From Asticcacaulis benevestitus DSM 16100 = ATCC BAA-896 (lineage in GTDB: Bacteria; Pseudomonadota; Alphaproteobacteria; Caulobacterales; Caulobacteraceae): a stretch of DNA of 64,000 nucleotides. A program made the translations under genes and the position numbers. Under the pieces are notes generated by a model. That model was not told the origin of the DNA, did no database searches, and saw only the letters and a program-made list of their open reading frames with translations. Position 1 is the stretch's first letter. The number at the start of each line of letters is the position of its first letter. Where the stretch lies: NCBI RefSeq assembly GCF_000376105.1, contig NZ_AQWM01000019.1:166-64165 (forward strand). Direction: 5' to 3'. This document shows positions 1 through 8,364 of the stretch, piece after piece.

Positions 1-207
1 CAGCGCCCGGTGCGAGCCCTTCAACGTATGCGTGCTGTTAACTTTACCTGTGAGCAGGCCGATCGGTTGGGCGCTCAGCTGGGAGATGCGGGATTTTTTA
101 TAGAGCGTCTGGGATTTCTTCAAGATGGTCGCGCTTGCGAATTTACCCGATCCTATTATCGGGGTGATGCCTACGACATCGTCGCCGAATTGAACGATCT
201 CAACTGA
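1..207 (+). CDS. GntR-family regulator, C-terminal UTRA effector domain (partial)
   Basis: The reading frame is open from the first base, so the gene starts outside the window. The visible ~68 residues look like the end of a UTRA ligand-binding domain, the effector half of HutC-type GntR repressors. The diagnostic element is the conserved FTRSYYRGDAYDIVAEL strand near the end, which resembles the family terminus (RSYYRGDRY-FVAEL). The N-terminal winged helix is not visible. A GTG at 10 is in frame but is not a credible start because it would leave only half a domain. The effector ligand cannot be deduced. Confidence 0.75.
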   Translation, partial: QRPVRALQRMRAVNFTCEQADRLGAQLGDAGFFIERLGFLQDGRACEFTRSYYRGDAYDIVAELNDLN

Positions 208-645
208 CTACATCCCAATTTGCTCGACGTACTCTATAGACGATAGCCTGTCTCATAAGTCTTCCGCCGACCGGATGATCCCGAAGTCCGAATGGGAGGA
301 AGAAAGGCGCCGGTATGTCAACGAACTTGGGGCGGTTCTCCTGTGTGACGCCGTCAATATCGCGCAACAGACGAGACGACACATCCGCCGAAGACGTCAT
401 CTAATTCACCAAACGCGCCAATTTTTGAGATTTACATCCCTAGTCTGCACCGAGAAGACTCTTAACTAGTTCGGTGACCGTCGTGGTCCAACCGCGGTCG
501 GTACGTGACCTGCAGCCCAAGCTTTGGTTGATCTCGACGCCTGGGGTGATATCAATAGGTATGGGTGCTGGATCAGCGCCCTTTTCGCGACTATGTTTTG
601 AGCTGAAAGCCATATGTATTATCCATTTTCACCGTGAGGCAGACC
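208..645. other. intergenic region
   Basis: No convincing gene is seen in these 438 bases. Short open frames on both strands have no ribosome binding site and no recognisable domain. A pair of 14-base direct repeats at 386-420 resembles the pair upstream of the short-chain dehydrogenase near 21.5 kb and is listed separately. A GAGG ribosome binding site at 636-639 belongs to the cupin gene that follows. Confidence 0.5.
386..420 (+). promoter_or_regulatory. AraC-type direct-repeat operator candidate
   Basis: CACCAAACGCGCCA at 407-420 is preceded 21 bases earlier (386-399) by a weaker copy matching 10 of 14 positions of the CACCAAACACGCCA form. The same unit, also repeated at 21-base spacing, lies at 21515-21549 upstream of an SDR gene beside an AraC regulator. 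Two direct repeats two helical turns apart is the usual layout of AraC-family operators. Binding is inferred. Confidence 0.35.
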
Positions 646-1284
646 ATGAGACTGCTCCTGTTACTTATTGGGTACTTGCTCAGTTGCGCACCCGCTTACG
701 CGCAAGCCACCTCCCGCCCTTGCGATGTGGCGACCAAGTCAGACCACCCTGGTCCTGCCTGCCTGGCAGGACATATCAATCTGGGACGTCTGCAATCCGG
801 CGATCTTTACTGGCATATCAACGAATTCCACACTGTAGCCGAGGCAAAGGCGAATGGCTATGCCGAAGGCCTGGTTGCGGAAGCGTTCGGCAAGTACTGG
901 GTGTTCTCTGTCGGACCCAAGAAACTGGTAGGGAGTGATACGGCCGAGGTCGGTCCACTGCCCTTGGATAGCCGAGACGGTGACTTTCATGCTGAAATTC
1001 TACAATCAGCCTTTTCCCCAGGCATGTCAGCACCGCTTCACGTACATTCGGGTCCCGAAGCCTTTTATGCCGTATCAGGCGACACATGCCTTGAAAGCCC
1101 CGACGGGGTGCAAACGGCTAAGGGGGCCGGAAGCAGCCTCATAATTCGACAAGGACCACCGATGTTACTGATGGCCACGGGTCACGACCTACGGCGTGGA
1201 TTTGCGCTGATACTGCATGACGGAACCGAACCACCAACCACTTTGGACCATAGCTGGACGCCGCGTGGGCTGTGTAGCCCTTAA
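646..1284 (+). CDS. secreted cupin-domain protein
   Basis: This 213-residue protein begins with a signal peptide (hydrophobic stretch RLLLLLIGYLLSCAPAYAQA, likely cleaved after AYA). The C-terminal half carries a cupin motif: PLHVHSGPEAFYAVSG gives the HxH, E and G spacing of cupin motif 1. It is probably an exported metal-binding beta-barrel; the substrate is unknown. The ATG at 646 is preferred over the GTG at 634 because GAGG at 636-639 is well placed for it and because translation then starts right at the signal peptide. It stands alone between a GntR gene and an NTF2-like gene. Confidence 0.7.
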   Translation: MRLLLLLIGYLLSCAPAYAQATSRPCDVATKSDHPGPACLAGHINLGRLQSGDLYWHINEFHTVAEAKANGYAEGLVAEAFGKYWVFSVGPKKLVGSDTAEVGPLPLDSRDGDFHAEILQSAFSPGMSAPLHVHSGPEAFYAVSGDTCLESPDGVQTAKGAGSSLIIRQGPPMLLMATGHDLRRGFALILHDGTEPPTTLDHSWTPRGLCSP

Positions 1285-1414
1285 GGTCGCCTCTGCGCCG
1301 ATGCTGTTGAAAAACTCCAGTTCTTGGAAATCGTCGTCGGAAAATTGACCATACAGTTTAGTCTTTGATGGTGGCGTAGCGTTTCAGTATCGGTACTGCT
1401 GGCCACTTAAACAA

Positions 1415-1792
1415 ATGGATGTCGAAATGTCTGAATTGCCAGAAATTGAATTGCTGCCCGCCAGCATTGAACGGGTGTGGAACGAGCGGAATGATGATCG
1501 CCGCTTGGAGGCGATTAAGGCACTCTACGCGCCGGATTGCGTGGTTTACGAGCCTGGCCGTCCTATCTCCGGGCACGAAGCCATGTCCAAGGTGGTTGCC
1601 GGTCTACTAGGCGACATGCCATCGGGCTTCCGTTTCGAAACGGTCGGACCGATCGTTGGCCACCACGGCGTCAGCACCACGCGCTGGCAGGGTGGAACGC
1701 CTGGCAATGTGACACTGACGGGTGCCGATGTAATCCGCGTCAAGGATGGCCTGATCGTCGAGCACTACTTTTTCTTCGACCCTAAGCCGTAA
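1415..1792 (+). CDS. SnoaL/NTF2-like domain protein
   Basis: A 125-residue protein with the fold signature of SnoaL-like (NTF2 superfamily) proteins: an N-terminal helix ending in AIKALYAPDCVVYEPG, a glycine-rich middle, and the terminal strands ADVIRVKDGLIVEHYFFFDP in which the conserved (V)xDGxIvEH motif is clear. Such proteins are small cone-shaped enzymes or ligand-binding proteins (isomerases, cyclases, hydrolases); no catalytic assignment is possible. A second ATG four codons in could also serve as start. A strong terminator follows directly, so it is the last gene of its transcript. Two other NTF2-like proteins occur at 5.9 and 18.0 kb. Confidence 0.7.
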   Translation: MDVEMSELPEIELLPASIERVWNERNDDRRLEAIKALYAPDCVVYEPGRPISGHEAMSKVVAGLLGDMPSGFRFETVGPIVGHHGVSTTRWQGGTPGNVTLTGADVIRVKDGLIVEHYFFFDPKP

Positions 1793-1817
1793 GAGGTCAG
1801 GATAATTAGAAAAGGAG

Positions 1818-1847
1818 GCGCCACGTGGTCAACGCGGCGCTTTTTTT
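1818..1847 (+). terminator. rho-independent terminator after the NTF2-like gene
   Basis: GCGCC at 1818-1822 pairs with GGCGC at 1836-1840, with a weaker inner CG/CG pairing, and the stem is followed directly by seven T residues (1841-1847). The remaining bases to the TPR gene (1848-2125) hold no supported gene and presumably contain its promoter. Confidence 0.75.
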
Positions 1848-2125
1848 ATGGCTCCTAGAGCGGCTTAAGGCATCAACAATACCAATTTGCGTCGCGTCGG
1901 CACTACCACAACACTGTGTCTGTCGGGACAAATCGGACGCTGCCGGCGCCAAGTCTGGACAATGCCTGGACCGCAGGGCGCCGATTGCAGAAATAGAGCA
2001 GGCGTGGCTATCCGAACGTGTCTCTGGCAGAGATGCTTTTAGTCAGAACTCGAATAGCGACGTTCACCCAGCTGTGCTAGCCTTGCCAAGTGCCAATGTC
2101 GGCCGAGGCAACAAGGGGTGTATTC

Positions 2126-3805
2126 ATGCGTATATTCGTCGCCACTGCCGGATGTCTGATCATGCTACATGCGCCTTTCGGCGCAAGGGCTCAGACGCAC
2201 GACCATCACAACGATGCTATGTCCATGTCCATGGCCATGCCCGAAGACAGTGATCACGCGCACATGATGATGGAAAGTCTCGGTAAGGTCAGCTTCACCA
2301 CCTCATGCAGCCCCGCCGTCCAGCCCGATTTCAATCGCGCCGTTGCCCTGATGCACTCGTTTCAGTTCGGCCCAGCGATCGATGGCTTTCACGGCATTCT
2401 GGCCCGTGACCCCGGCTGCGGGATAGCCTATTGGGGTATCGCCCTCAGCAACTGGGGCAATCCGTTCGCGGGTTTCAAATCTCCTGGCCAACTTGCGCAA
2501 GGGTTGAAGGCTATTCAGGCTGGCAGAGCTGCAACACCGCAGACAGCGCGAGAAAAGGCTTATATCGATGCTGTCGCCCACCTTTACGAAGACAGCGACC
2601 ATATCGATCAGGCAACGCGCCTCGAAGCCTATGAAGCGGCTATGGCCAGGGTCAGCGCCGACTATTCTGACGATATCGAAGCGCGCATCTTTTATGCGCT
2701 CGCGCTGGCTGCGGCCGCCGACCCGGCGGACAAGACCTATGCGAACCAAATCAAGGCTGGCGAAATGCTGGACGCGCTATTTGTCAAATATCCGGACCAT
2801 CCCGGACTGGCGCATTACATCATTCATGCCTATGACGAACCTGAACTGGCCTCGCGCGCGGCTGAGGCGGCGAAGCGGTACGGCGAGATTGCGCCCTCGA
2901 CACCGCATGCCCTGCACATGCCGTCACACACCTTCACACGCATTGGCGAATGGCAGGCATCCATAGACACCAATATGGCCTCAGCCGCCGCCGCCCAAAA
3001 GGCCGGGCAACCAGCGGACGAACTCCATGCCAGCGACTATATGATCTATGCCTATTTGCAGACCGCGCAGGACGAAGCCGCAAAACAACTCGTCCTGGCG
3101 TCCGCGCAGACTTTCAAACAGTTCGACCCAGATCATGTGACGGGGGCAGCACCGGTGACGGCAGGCTATTTCGCCAATGCCGCCATTCCGGCGCGATACG
3201 CGCTTGAGCGGCACGACTGGTCAGGCGCTTTGGCGTTGACGCCCGTGGAGACACCCTTCGGCTTTGTCAACGCGATTACGGTTTTCACCCGGGGGATTGG
3301 CGCTGCGCATTTAAAGAACGATGCGGTGGCTCAGCAATCGATCGACACCCTTGCCCTCATTCGTGACAAACTGAAAAGTAAGGATGATAGCTATTGGGCT
3401 GATCAGGTTGAAATACAGCGTCAGGAAGTTGCCGCGCAATTGTCCGCAGCGCATGGCGATACCGCCAACGCACTGGCCATGCTCACTAAGGCGGCGGATA
3501 TGGAAGATGTTACAGAATTGGCATCTATCACGCCCGGACCGTTCGTCCCGGCCAGAGAAATGCTGGGAAACCTGTTGCTGGACATGAAGCAACCGGCAAA
3601 GGCCCTTGAGCAATTCAAAGCGACCCTTGTAAAAGAACCGGACAGGTTCTGGTCGGTTTATGGGGCGGCGACCGCGGCAAAGCAGTCGGGTGATACCCGC
3701 GCAGCCCAGGTCTATTTCCAACAACTTCTGACAATTGCCGCGCATGCGGATAAACCAGGACGGACCGCGCTGACGGAAGCCAAAACTGCGTTGGGCAAAA
3801 AATGA
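2126..3805 (+). CDS. secreted tetratricopeptide-repeat protein
   Basis: A 559-residue exported protein. It starts with a signal peptide (MRIFVATAGCLIMLHAPFGARA) followed by a His/Met-rich stretch (HDHHNDAMSMSMAMP, then DHAHMMM) that could bind metal such as copper. The rest is alpha-helical with TPR-like hairpins: PDFNRAVALMHSFQFGPAIDGF near the N-terminus, the HYIIHAYDEPELA and HALHMPSHTF segments in the middle, and two clear repeats near the end (PAKALEQFKATLVKEPDRFW and the following AAQVYFQQLL). The start at 2126 is preferred because AAGGGG lies 8 bases upstream and the signal peptide follows; an ATG at 2090 would put 12 extra residues in front. Proteins of this layout are widespread and uncharacterised. 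The gene converges with a cytochrome P460 gene. Confidence 0.75.
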   Translation: MRIFVATAGCLIMLHAPFGARAQTHDHHNDAMSMSMAMPEDSDHAHMMMESLGKVSFTTSCSPAVQPDFNRAVALMHSFQFGPAIDGFHGILARDPGCGIAYWGIALSNWGNPFAGFKSPGQLAQGLKAIQAGRAATPQTAREKAYIDAVAHLYEDSDHIDQATRLEAYEAAMARVSADYSDDIEARIFYALALAAAADPADKTYANQIKAGEMLDALFVKYPDHPGLAHYIIHAYDEPELASRAAEAAKRYGEIAPSTPHALHMPSHTFTRIGEWQASIDTNMASAAAAQKAGQPADELHASDYMIYAYLQTAQDEAAKQLVLASAQTFKQFDPDHVTGAAPVTAGYFANAAIPARYALERHDWSGALALTPVETPFGFVNAITVFTRGIGAAHLKNDAVAQQSIDTLALIRDKLKSKDDSYWADQVEIQRQEVAAQLSAAHGDTANALAMLTKAADMEDVTELASITPGPFVPAREMLGNLLLDMKQPAKALEQFKATLVKEPDRFWSVYGAATAAKQSGDTRAAQVYFQQLLTIAAHADKPGRTALTEAKTALGKK

Positions 3806-3908
3806 GCTGAGGCTTTCCCAACGACCGGGCAATCCGTCCGCTTAGTTTCCGTCAGATGCCATGGTCTGAAAAGCTCGCATGAGCGTACATTCTAGCAAGG
3901 TGCCGCAC

Positions 3909-4535
3909 CTATTTTTCCTTGGCTGCGGCGATTTCAGACAGGTATTTCGGGTTCAGCGTGCCATGCTGGGTCGCAAAGGGCAGAAGAGTCGGATAAAATT
4001 GTACGAAGGTCGTATCCGCCGCAGCATGATCCTGATGGCAGGCGTAACATGCTGCCGTATGCGCAATCTGTGCGGCGGGCTTGCCGTCGTCAAAACTGTA
4101 AAAGCCCCAACCGCCTTCCAGACGTGCATCCTTGACATGCGCTTCCAGTCCCATGACCTCGCCTGTCTGCACCACGCCGCGCTTGTTTATGGATACGTCC
4201 TTTGCCCCGCTGCGATTTTCGAGAATGATCATGGTCTTGTCCGGCCATATCCCCGTCGCTTTGAACGCCAGATAGGCCGCGCGCGGCACAAAGACATTAT
4301 TGAACATGTGCGCGCCTGGCATGGTCGCCGCCTGGCTATAACTCATGTCCAGGCCGGAGCTAAGAAAAACCCAGTCGCGGTAATCGGCTGGAAGCTTCAG
4401 GCGCATCCGGGCATCATATTGCGGTTCAACTGACTCCGGAGGCGTGGGTTCCGCCATCGCGCCCAATATGATCGCTGCCAGAACGGCAGCCGCGACAACA
4501 CTAAGCAGATGTTGTGATTTCATCGAAATTCTCAT
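3909..4535 (-). CDS. cytochrome P460-family haem protein
   Basis: A 208-residue periplasmic protein with an N-terminal signal anchor (LLSVVAAAVLAAIILGAMA) and a single c-type haem site CYACH at residues 163-167, near the C-terminus. The surrounding pattern (MPGAHMFNNVFVP, HTAACYACHQDHAAADTTFVQFYPTL) is that of the cytochrome P460 / DUF6194-like family. Characterised members oxidise hydroxylamine or detoxify nitric oxide; the substrate here is not known. The start codon lies inside the 3' end of the upstream regulator gene (overlap 4501-4535; an alternative ATG is at 4523), so both are probably translated from one message. The pairing suggests the regulator controls its expression. Confidence 0.75.
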   Translation of the reverse strand: MRISMKSQHLLSVVAAAVLAAIILGAMAEPTPPESVEPQYDARMRLKLPADYRDWVFLSSGLDMSYSQAATMPGAHMFNNVFVPRAAYLAFKATGIWPDKTMIILENRSGAKDVSINKRGVVQTGEVMGLEAHVKDARLEGGWGFYSFDDGKPAAQIAHTAACYACHQDHAAADTTFVQFYPTLLPFATQHGTLNPKYLSEIAAAKEK

Positions 4536-5514
4536 TTGTTAAGTGGGGAGTAAAACGGTCGCGGTAGGCACTTGGGGGCACACGAAACCGCCGTTCGAAA
4601 GCCCTGCGGAAACCATCGTCGCTTTGGAAGCCCGTCATATGCGCAATCCGGGCTATGCTGCGCTGGCCGGTTGACAAGAGAAGCCGCGCTTCGTCCAGGC
4701 GGAGCAGTTCGACATAATCGGCCGGCGTCGTGTCAAAGGTCGCCTTGAATCGTCGCGCAAATTGCCGGCTGCTGAGCCCTACCTGCCGGGCCATCGTCTC
4801 GACCGACCAATCGCTGGCAAGATCGCTGGCCACTGACGCCACCAGTTCAGCAAACTGATCCCCGGCGCGTGTCTGGAACCTGAGCAGTTCAGAATATTGC
4901 AGTTGCCCGCCGGATCGCTTCATATAGACGACGAGTTGCCGGGCAGTGGAAAGGGCAAGTGTCGGCCCATGATCTTCTTCGATTAGCGCCAGCGCCAGGT
5001 CGATACTGGCCGTCATACCTGCCGACGAATAGAAGGGACCATCCTTGATGAATATGGCATCCGGTTCAATGGTGACATTTGGAAAGCGGCGCGCCACCGC
5101 TACGGCATGACGCCAGTGTGTTGTTGCACGGCGTCCGTCCAGCAATCCGCTCGCCGCCAATCCGTACACGCCCGTGCAGACGGACACGATGCGGCGCGTG
5201 TCCGGGGCGCGCGTTCGCAGCCAACCCGCAATCGCCGCATTGGTATCGTCTTCGCGCAAACCTTCGCCACCAGGTATAATAATCGTGTCGAAAGGAGGCG
5301 CGGTTTCAAGCGTCACATCGGGCAGCATCCGAACACCGGATTCAGCGGTAAAGGGGGCTTGCGACAGTCCCACGATCAGGGTCGCATAACATGTGCGCAC
5401 CCCGCGCCAGCCCCCACCATCTGCAATGGCAAAAGCTTCCATAACGCCGGTCAGGTCGATGGCAGCGACGCCATCGTAACCTATCACGCCAATTTGCCGC
5501 GGAGTTGTTCGCAT
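4501..5514 (-). CDS. GATase1-like AraC-family transcriptional regulator
   Basis: A 337-residue regulator. The N-terminal half (about 5-190) is a DJ-1/PfpI (class I glutamine amidotransferase-like) domain with the elbow VSVCTGVYGLAASGLLDG, and the C-terminal third (about 215-320) is an AraC double helix-turn-helix with VETMARQVGLSSRQFARRF and the second-helix signature IARIAHMTGFQSDDGFRRAFERRF. This is the layout of the FtrA/GlxA/CdhR group, whose N-domain usually acts as a sensor and not as an enzyme. The gene overlaps the downstream cytochrome P460 gene by 35 bases. Effector unknown. Confidence 0.85.
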   Translation of the reverse strand: MRTTPRQIGVIGYDGVAAIDLTGVMEAFAIADGGGWRGVRTCYATLIVGLSQAPFTAESGVRMLPDVTLETAPPFDTIIIPGGEGLREDDTNAAIAGWLRTRAPDTRRIVSVCTGVYGLAASGLLDGRRATTHWRHAVAVARRFPNVTIEPDAIFIKDGPFYSSAGMTASIDLALALIEEDHGPTLALSTARQLVVYMKRSGGQLQYSELLRFQTRAGDQFAELVASVASDLASDWSVETMARQVGLSSRQFARRFKATFDTTPADYVELLRLDEARLLLSTGQRSIARIAHMTGFQSDDGFRRAFERRFRVPPSAYRDRFTPHLTNENFDEITTSA

Positions 5515-5877
5515 TGTCTGAACCTATGCCGGATTTCACATGTCTCTTACGACATTTACCCGACCGTTTCAGACATGACGCCAAAATTCAGCAGCAAATC
5601 AGCCTACGAGGCTGTTCCATTTCCGGCGGAGGTTTCAGATTTGCAAAGAGCGTTGACCCGACCTCGCCAGTGCGCCCACACCCGTCATTCTATGAGTCGA
5701 GGCAATAGTAGCCTAAGCATGAAAGCGGACTGAGTTGCCCACTTTGGCTAACCTGAAGCTATTCACAGTGGCACCATGGGCACGTCCTGTTTTGAGACGG
5801 GTATGATCGCGTCTAAACGAAATCTAAATTGCCTTGATGGAAAGAGCCCGAGGCATTGATACCCTTCAAGCTTGGCT
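5515..5877. other. intergenic region upstream of the AraC-type regulator
   Basis: No gene is supported here. Both flanking genes are on the minus strand, so the region holds the promoter of the GATase-AraC gene and the 3' end of the NTF2-like transcript. Short open frames have no homology that I recognise. Confidence 0.5.
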
Positions 5878-6291
5878 CTAGCCGAGATCGATTCCCATCA
5901 GCTTTGCGAACGAGACAGGATTGGCATATTCGCTAAGATGCGAGATGCCGCCGTCACGGAATGTGAACTTGAAGACGTACCTATTCCGGTAGCTTGCGTT
6001 TGTACCACGCTGAATCAGGTCACCCGTCGTCTCGACGAACACAGTGCGGCCATCCTCGGCGATGTAGACCGCACGATTCAAGAGCTTAACCTGGCTGAAA
6101 TTCTCGAAGATAGTTCCAATATATCCCAGCACTCCATCCCGGCCCTCGAAAACGAACCAAGGGCTCAGGGTGCCAGTGTTCGAAAACGGTATTTCAATCG
6201 TTGCATCTTCGGTCAGTAGAGCCGAAATTGTCTCGACACTCTGCGCTTCCAGTCCATCGAGATATATTTTGGCGATGTCGGCGATAGTCAT
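5878..6291 (-). CDS. SnoaL/NTF2-like domain protein
   Basis: A 137-residue protein with the NTF2-like pattern: an initial helix (IAKIYLDGLEAQSVETISALLTEDATIEIPF), a GRDGVLGYIGTIFENF segment, and paired strands ending FRDGGISHLSEYANP. A ribosome binding site (AGGAACC) lies just before the ATG. It is the last gene of a minus-strand array of oxidoreductases and hydrolases, but a 298-base gap separates it from the preceding fusion gene, so it may have its own promoter. A role as small isomerase, dehydratase or binding protein in the same pathway is possible, without direct evidence. Confidence 0.7.
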   Translation of the reverse strand: MTIADIAKIYLDGLEAQSVETISALLTEDATIEIPFSNTGTLSPWFVFEGRDGVLGYIGTIFENFSQVKLLNRAVYIAEDGRTVFVETTGDLIQRGTNASYRNRYVFKFTFRDGGISHLSEYANPVSFAKLMGIDLG

Positions 6292-6319
6292 GATTTGGTT
6301 CCTATAGTTGAAAATGATG

Positions 6320-6347
6320 AAAGGGCTGCTTTAAGCCCTTTGTTTTT
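6320..6347 (+). terminator. terminator-like hairpin
   Basis: AAAGGGCT (6320-6327) and AGCCCTTT (6334-6341) form a perfect 8-base stem with a 6-base loop, followed on the plus strand by GTTTTTG. The poor T-tract on the other strand means the signal points right, although no plus-strand gene feeds it; it may stop antisense transcription. The rest of 6342-6589 holds nothing I can name. Confidence 0.45.
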
Positions 6348-6589
6348 GTTGTGTGTTTTCTCTCATCGTAGACGCGAGACCGGCTACGAGGCCTTTTTCA
6401 GTCGGCACATAAATGCCTGCTGCCTCGAGTAATCCAAACGTCGTCATCATTGACGGGACGTGCGACTCTCGCATGTGGAATGCTTGGGATGCGTGCTCGG
6501 AGCCTAACTGACGCGCTCGACCTTTTGGCCGTGCTCACCGATATGATCGGACGACCCGGCATTAGGAGCGCCGTTTCACCTGTTAGATT

Positions 6590-8140
6590 TTACCATGTGA
6601 TCAATGGCTTCTTTCCCAAATATTGGTTGCTATCGACCTGTGCCGTTACGAAGTCCGCGACATCGCTTCGAGAAATCGTTCCGCCGTGAAATTTGCGAAG
6701 GTCGGTTAGCGCTCGGATTTTGCCGCTGCGCGGTTTGTCGTTCAAAACCGCGGGACGAACGACAACCCAATCGAGACTGCTCGCGCCGATGATGGCTTCC
6801 TGTCTGTTCTTGTCGGCGTAGACCTTCCGCAATAGCAAAGGCATGATAATGTTGTCGAAGGCGAAGCCGCCATGGCCTCTGCTATCCCCGGCGCCGATGC
6901 CGGTGATGCACACGAGCCTTTTTGCGCCGTTGCGCTGCATCGCCGTCACCAGCAGTTGGGTAGCCGAAGACAGCAAGCTCACGGCCTTGAATGGGCTGGG
7001 CGGCGTACCCAAAGCAGAAATCACGGCATCGCATCCCGTCAGTGCACGGTCGAGCGCCTTCGGATCGCGGGCGTCGCCTTCGATCAGAATAGCGTCAATG
7101 TCCGCCGCTTTCGCGCGAGACCGGACCAGCGCCACAGCCGTATGACCCGTTTTGTTCAGTTGTCTCACAATCTCACGGCCAGTCCCGCCGGTTGCGCCCA
7201 ACACCAGGACTTTCTTGTGCGAAGCCTGGCGCACTGGAGGCGCAAGACGATCCGCCAAAAAGCGGGCTATATCGTCGACCGCTGCGGCGGCGGCCTGCAA
7301 CATTGCGAAGTTCGAGGGGAAGACGTGGATCATCCCGTCCCAGACATGGACCTCGCAGGGTACACCAGCATCATCGGCCTTCTTCGCAAACCGCAACGCA
7401 TCATCCAACAGGACTTCCGCATCTCCGACATGAATCCGGACGGGCGGTAAAGCCGAGAGGTCGGCGTCTAACGTCGCAAGTCGCGCGTCGCTTACATTGG
7501 CCTCGCCAACATAGGAAGTCGCGGCGGAAGCAAGCGTGTCTTTGGAAAGCAAGGGGTCAGAGCCTGCCCGCGTCACCATGGAGTCGCTTCCGAGCGACAG
7601 GTCGATCCAGGGCGACATCGCGACAATACCGGTAACCTGTCCGGGGTCTATACCTGCGGCCAGGAACGAGAGGGCGAGCCCGCCGCCGGCAGAGTCGCCG
7701 CAGATCGCAATCCTACCAAAGCCAAGTTCGGTCAGCCCTGAGTGAAGCGCGCGCAGATCAGCGAGCGCCGCCGGGAAGGGTCGCTCAGGCGCAAGCGCAT
7801 AGTCAGCGACAAATGCCGCTGCGCCTGATTTCGCGGCAATATGCCCCACGAAATTGCGATATGCGCCTGCCGAACCGATAACGTAGCCACCCCCGTGCAA
7901 GTAAAGTATAACGGCCTTTGGGTCGGCCTTGGCGGGTCGAGCCCACCAGCCCGGAACGCCGCCGACCTGGCCCTGTTCGAAGCTCACGCTCTCAGGGGCT
8001 GGCGTCTGTCCCATGATAGCATCGAACGTCGGGCGACTCTCCGGACCAAACGTGAGACTGGGCATACCGGCGAGCATGGCGCGCATGCCCTGCATGGTTT
8101 CCGCGTCAGCGGCTGTCAGTTCGTGTTTTATTATGGGCAT
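6590..8140 (-). CDS. HSL-type alpha/beta-hydrolase fused to an NmrA-like NAD(P)-binding domain
   Basis: A 516-residue two-domain protein. Residues 1-300 are a hormone-sensitive-lipase (family IV) esterase: oxyanion motif HGGG at 82-85, nucleophile elbow GDSAGG with Ser150, acidic residue in GDAEVLLDD (E242 or nearby D) and His272 in GMIHVFP. After a short linker, residues 309-516 form a Rossmann domain of the NmrA/atypical SDR type, with GATGGTG at 315-321, EGDARDPKALDRAL, and RLVCITGIGAGDSRGHGG. Each half is close to the length of a free-standing protein. The reading frame is continuous through the junction, so this is a true fusion unless there is a sequencing error. It lies in a minus-strand series of oxidoreductase genes. 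Joint action on an ester-containing carbonyl substrate is an inference. Confidence 0.8.
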   Translation of the reverse strand: MPIIKHELTAADAETMQGMRAMLAGMPSLTFGPESRPTFDAIMGQTPAPESVSFEQGQVGGVPGWWARPAKADPKAVILYLHGGGYVIGSAGAYRNFVGHIAAKSGAAAFVADYALAPERPFPAALADLRALHSGLTELGFGRIAICGDSAGGGLALSFLAAGIDPGQVTGIVAMSPWIDLSLGSDSMVTRAGSDPLLSKDTLASAATSYVGEANVSDARLATLDADLSALPPVRIHVGDAEVLLDDALRFAKKADDAGVPCEVHVWDGMIHVFPSNFAMLQAAAAAVDDIARFLADRLAPPVRQASHKKVLVLGATGGTGREIVRQLNKTGHTAVALVRSRAKAADIDAILIEGDARDPKALDRALTGCDAVISALGTPPSPFKAVSLLSSATQLLVTAMQRNGAKRLVCITGIGAGDSRGHGGFAFDNIIMPLLLRKVYADKNRQEAIIGASSLDWVVVRPAVLNDKPRSGKIRALTDLRKFHGGTISRSDVADFVTAQVDSNQYLGKKPLITW

Positions 8141-8259
8141 CTGAACAACTCATTTAGGAAGAAAGTGTTTTGCACTATGCGGAGATCTTTGGAGGATGAC
8201 GAAGCTATAGAACTGAAGTCAGCCTATCAGTTCACACCTGTTTCTTAAGGCGCATTTTT

Positions 8260-8294
8260 GGGACAGTTTGTTGCGCTCTAGGGACAATGAGCGC
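8260..8294. promoter_or_regulatory. operator-like repeats upstream of the esterase fusion gene
   Basis: GGGACAGT at 8260-8267 and GGGACAAT at 8281-8288 are direct repeats 21 bases apart. The second lies inside an inverted repeat GCGCTC (8273-8278) / GAGCGC (8289-8294). GGGACAAT followed by AGCG recurs just upstream of the second LysR gene (12776-12783). Function inferred only from position. Confidence 0.3.
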
Positions 8295-8364
8295 GTGCAA
8301 TACTGGATTTAAGAGTGGCTAGAATTCGGTGCTTCAGCGACTTCCTGCTCTGACTATGCCGAGC

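Noticed and set aside
200-469. Short open frames on both strands after the GntR gene
   Set aside because: No ribosome binding site, no recognisable domain, and the two frames overlap each other on opposite strands.
474-938. 154-codon open frame overlapping the cupin gene
   Set aside because: It is out of frame with the signal peptide and cupin motif and has no protein features of its own.
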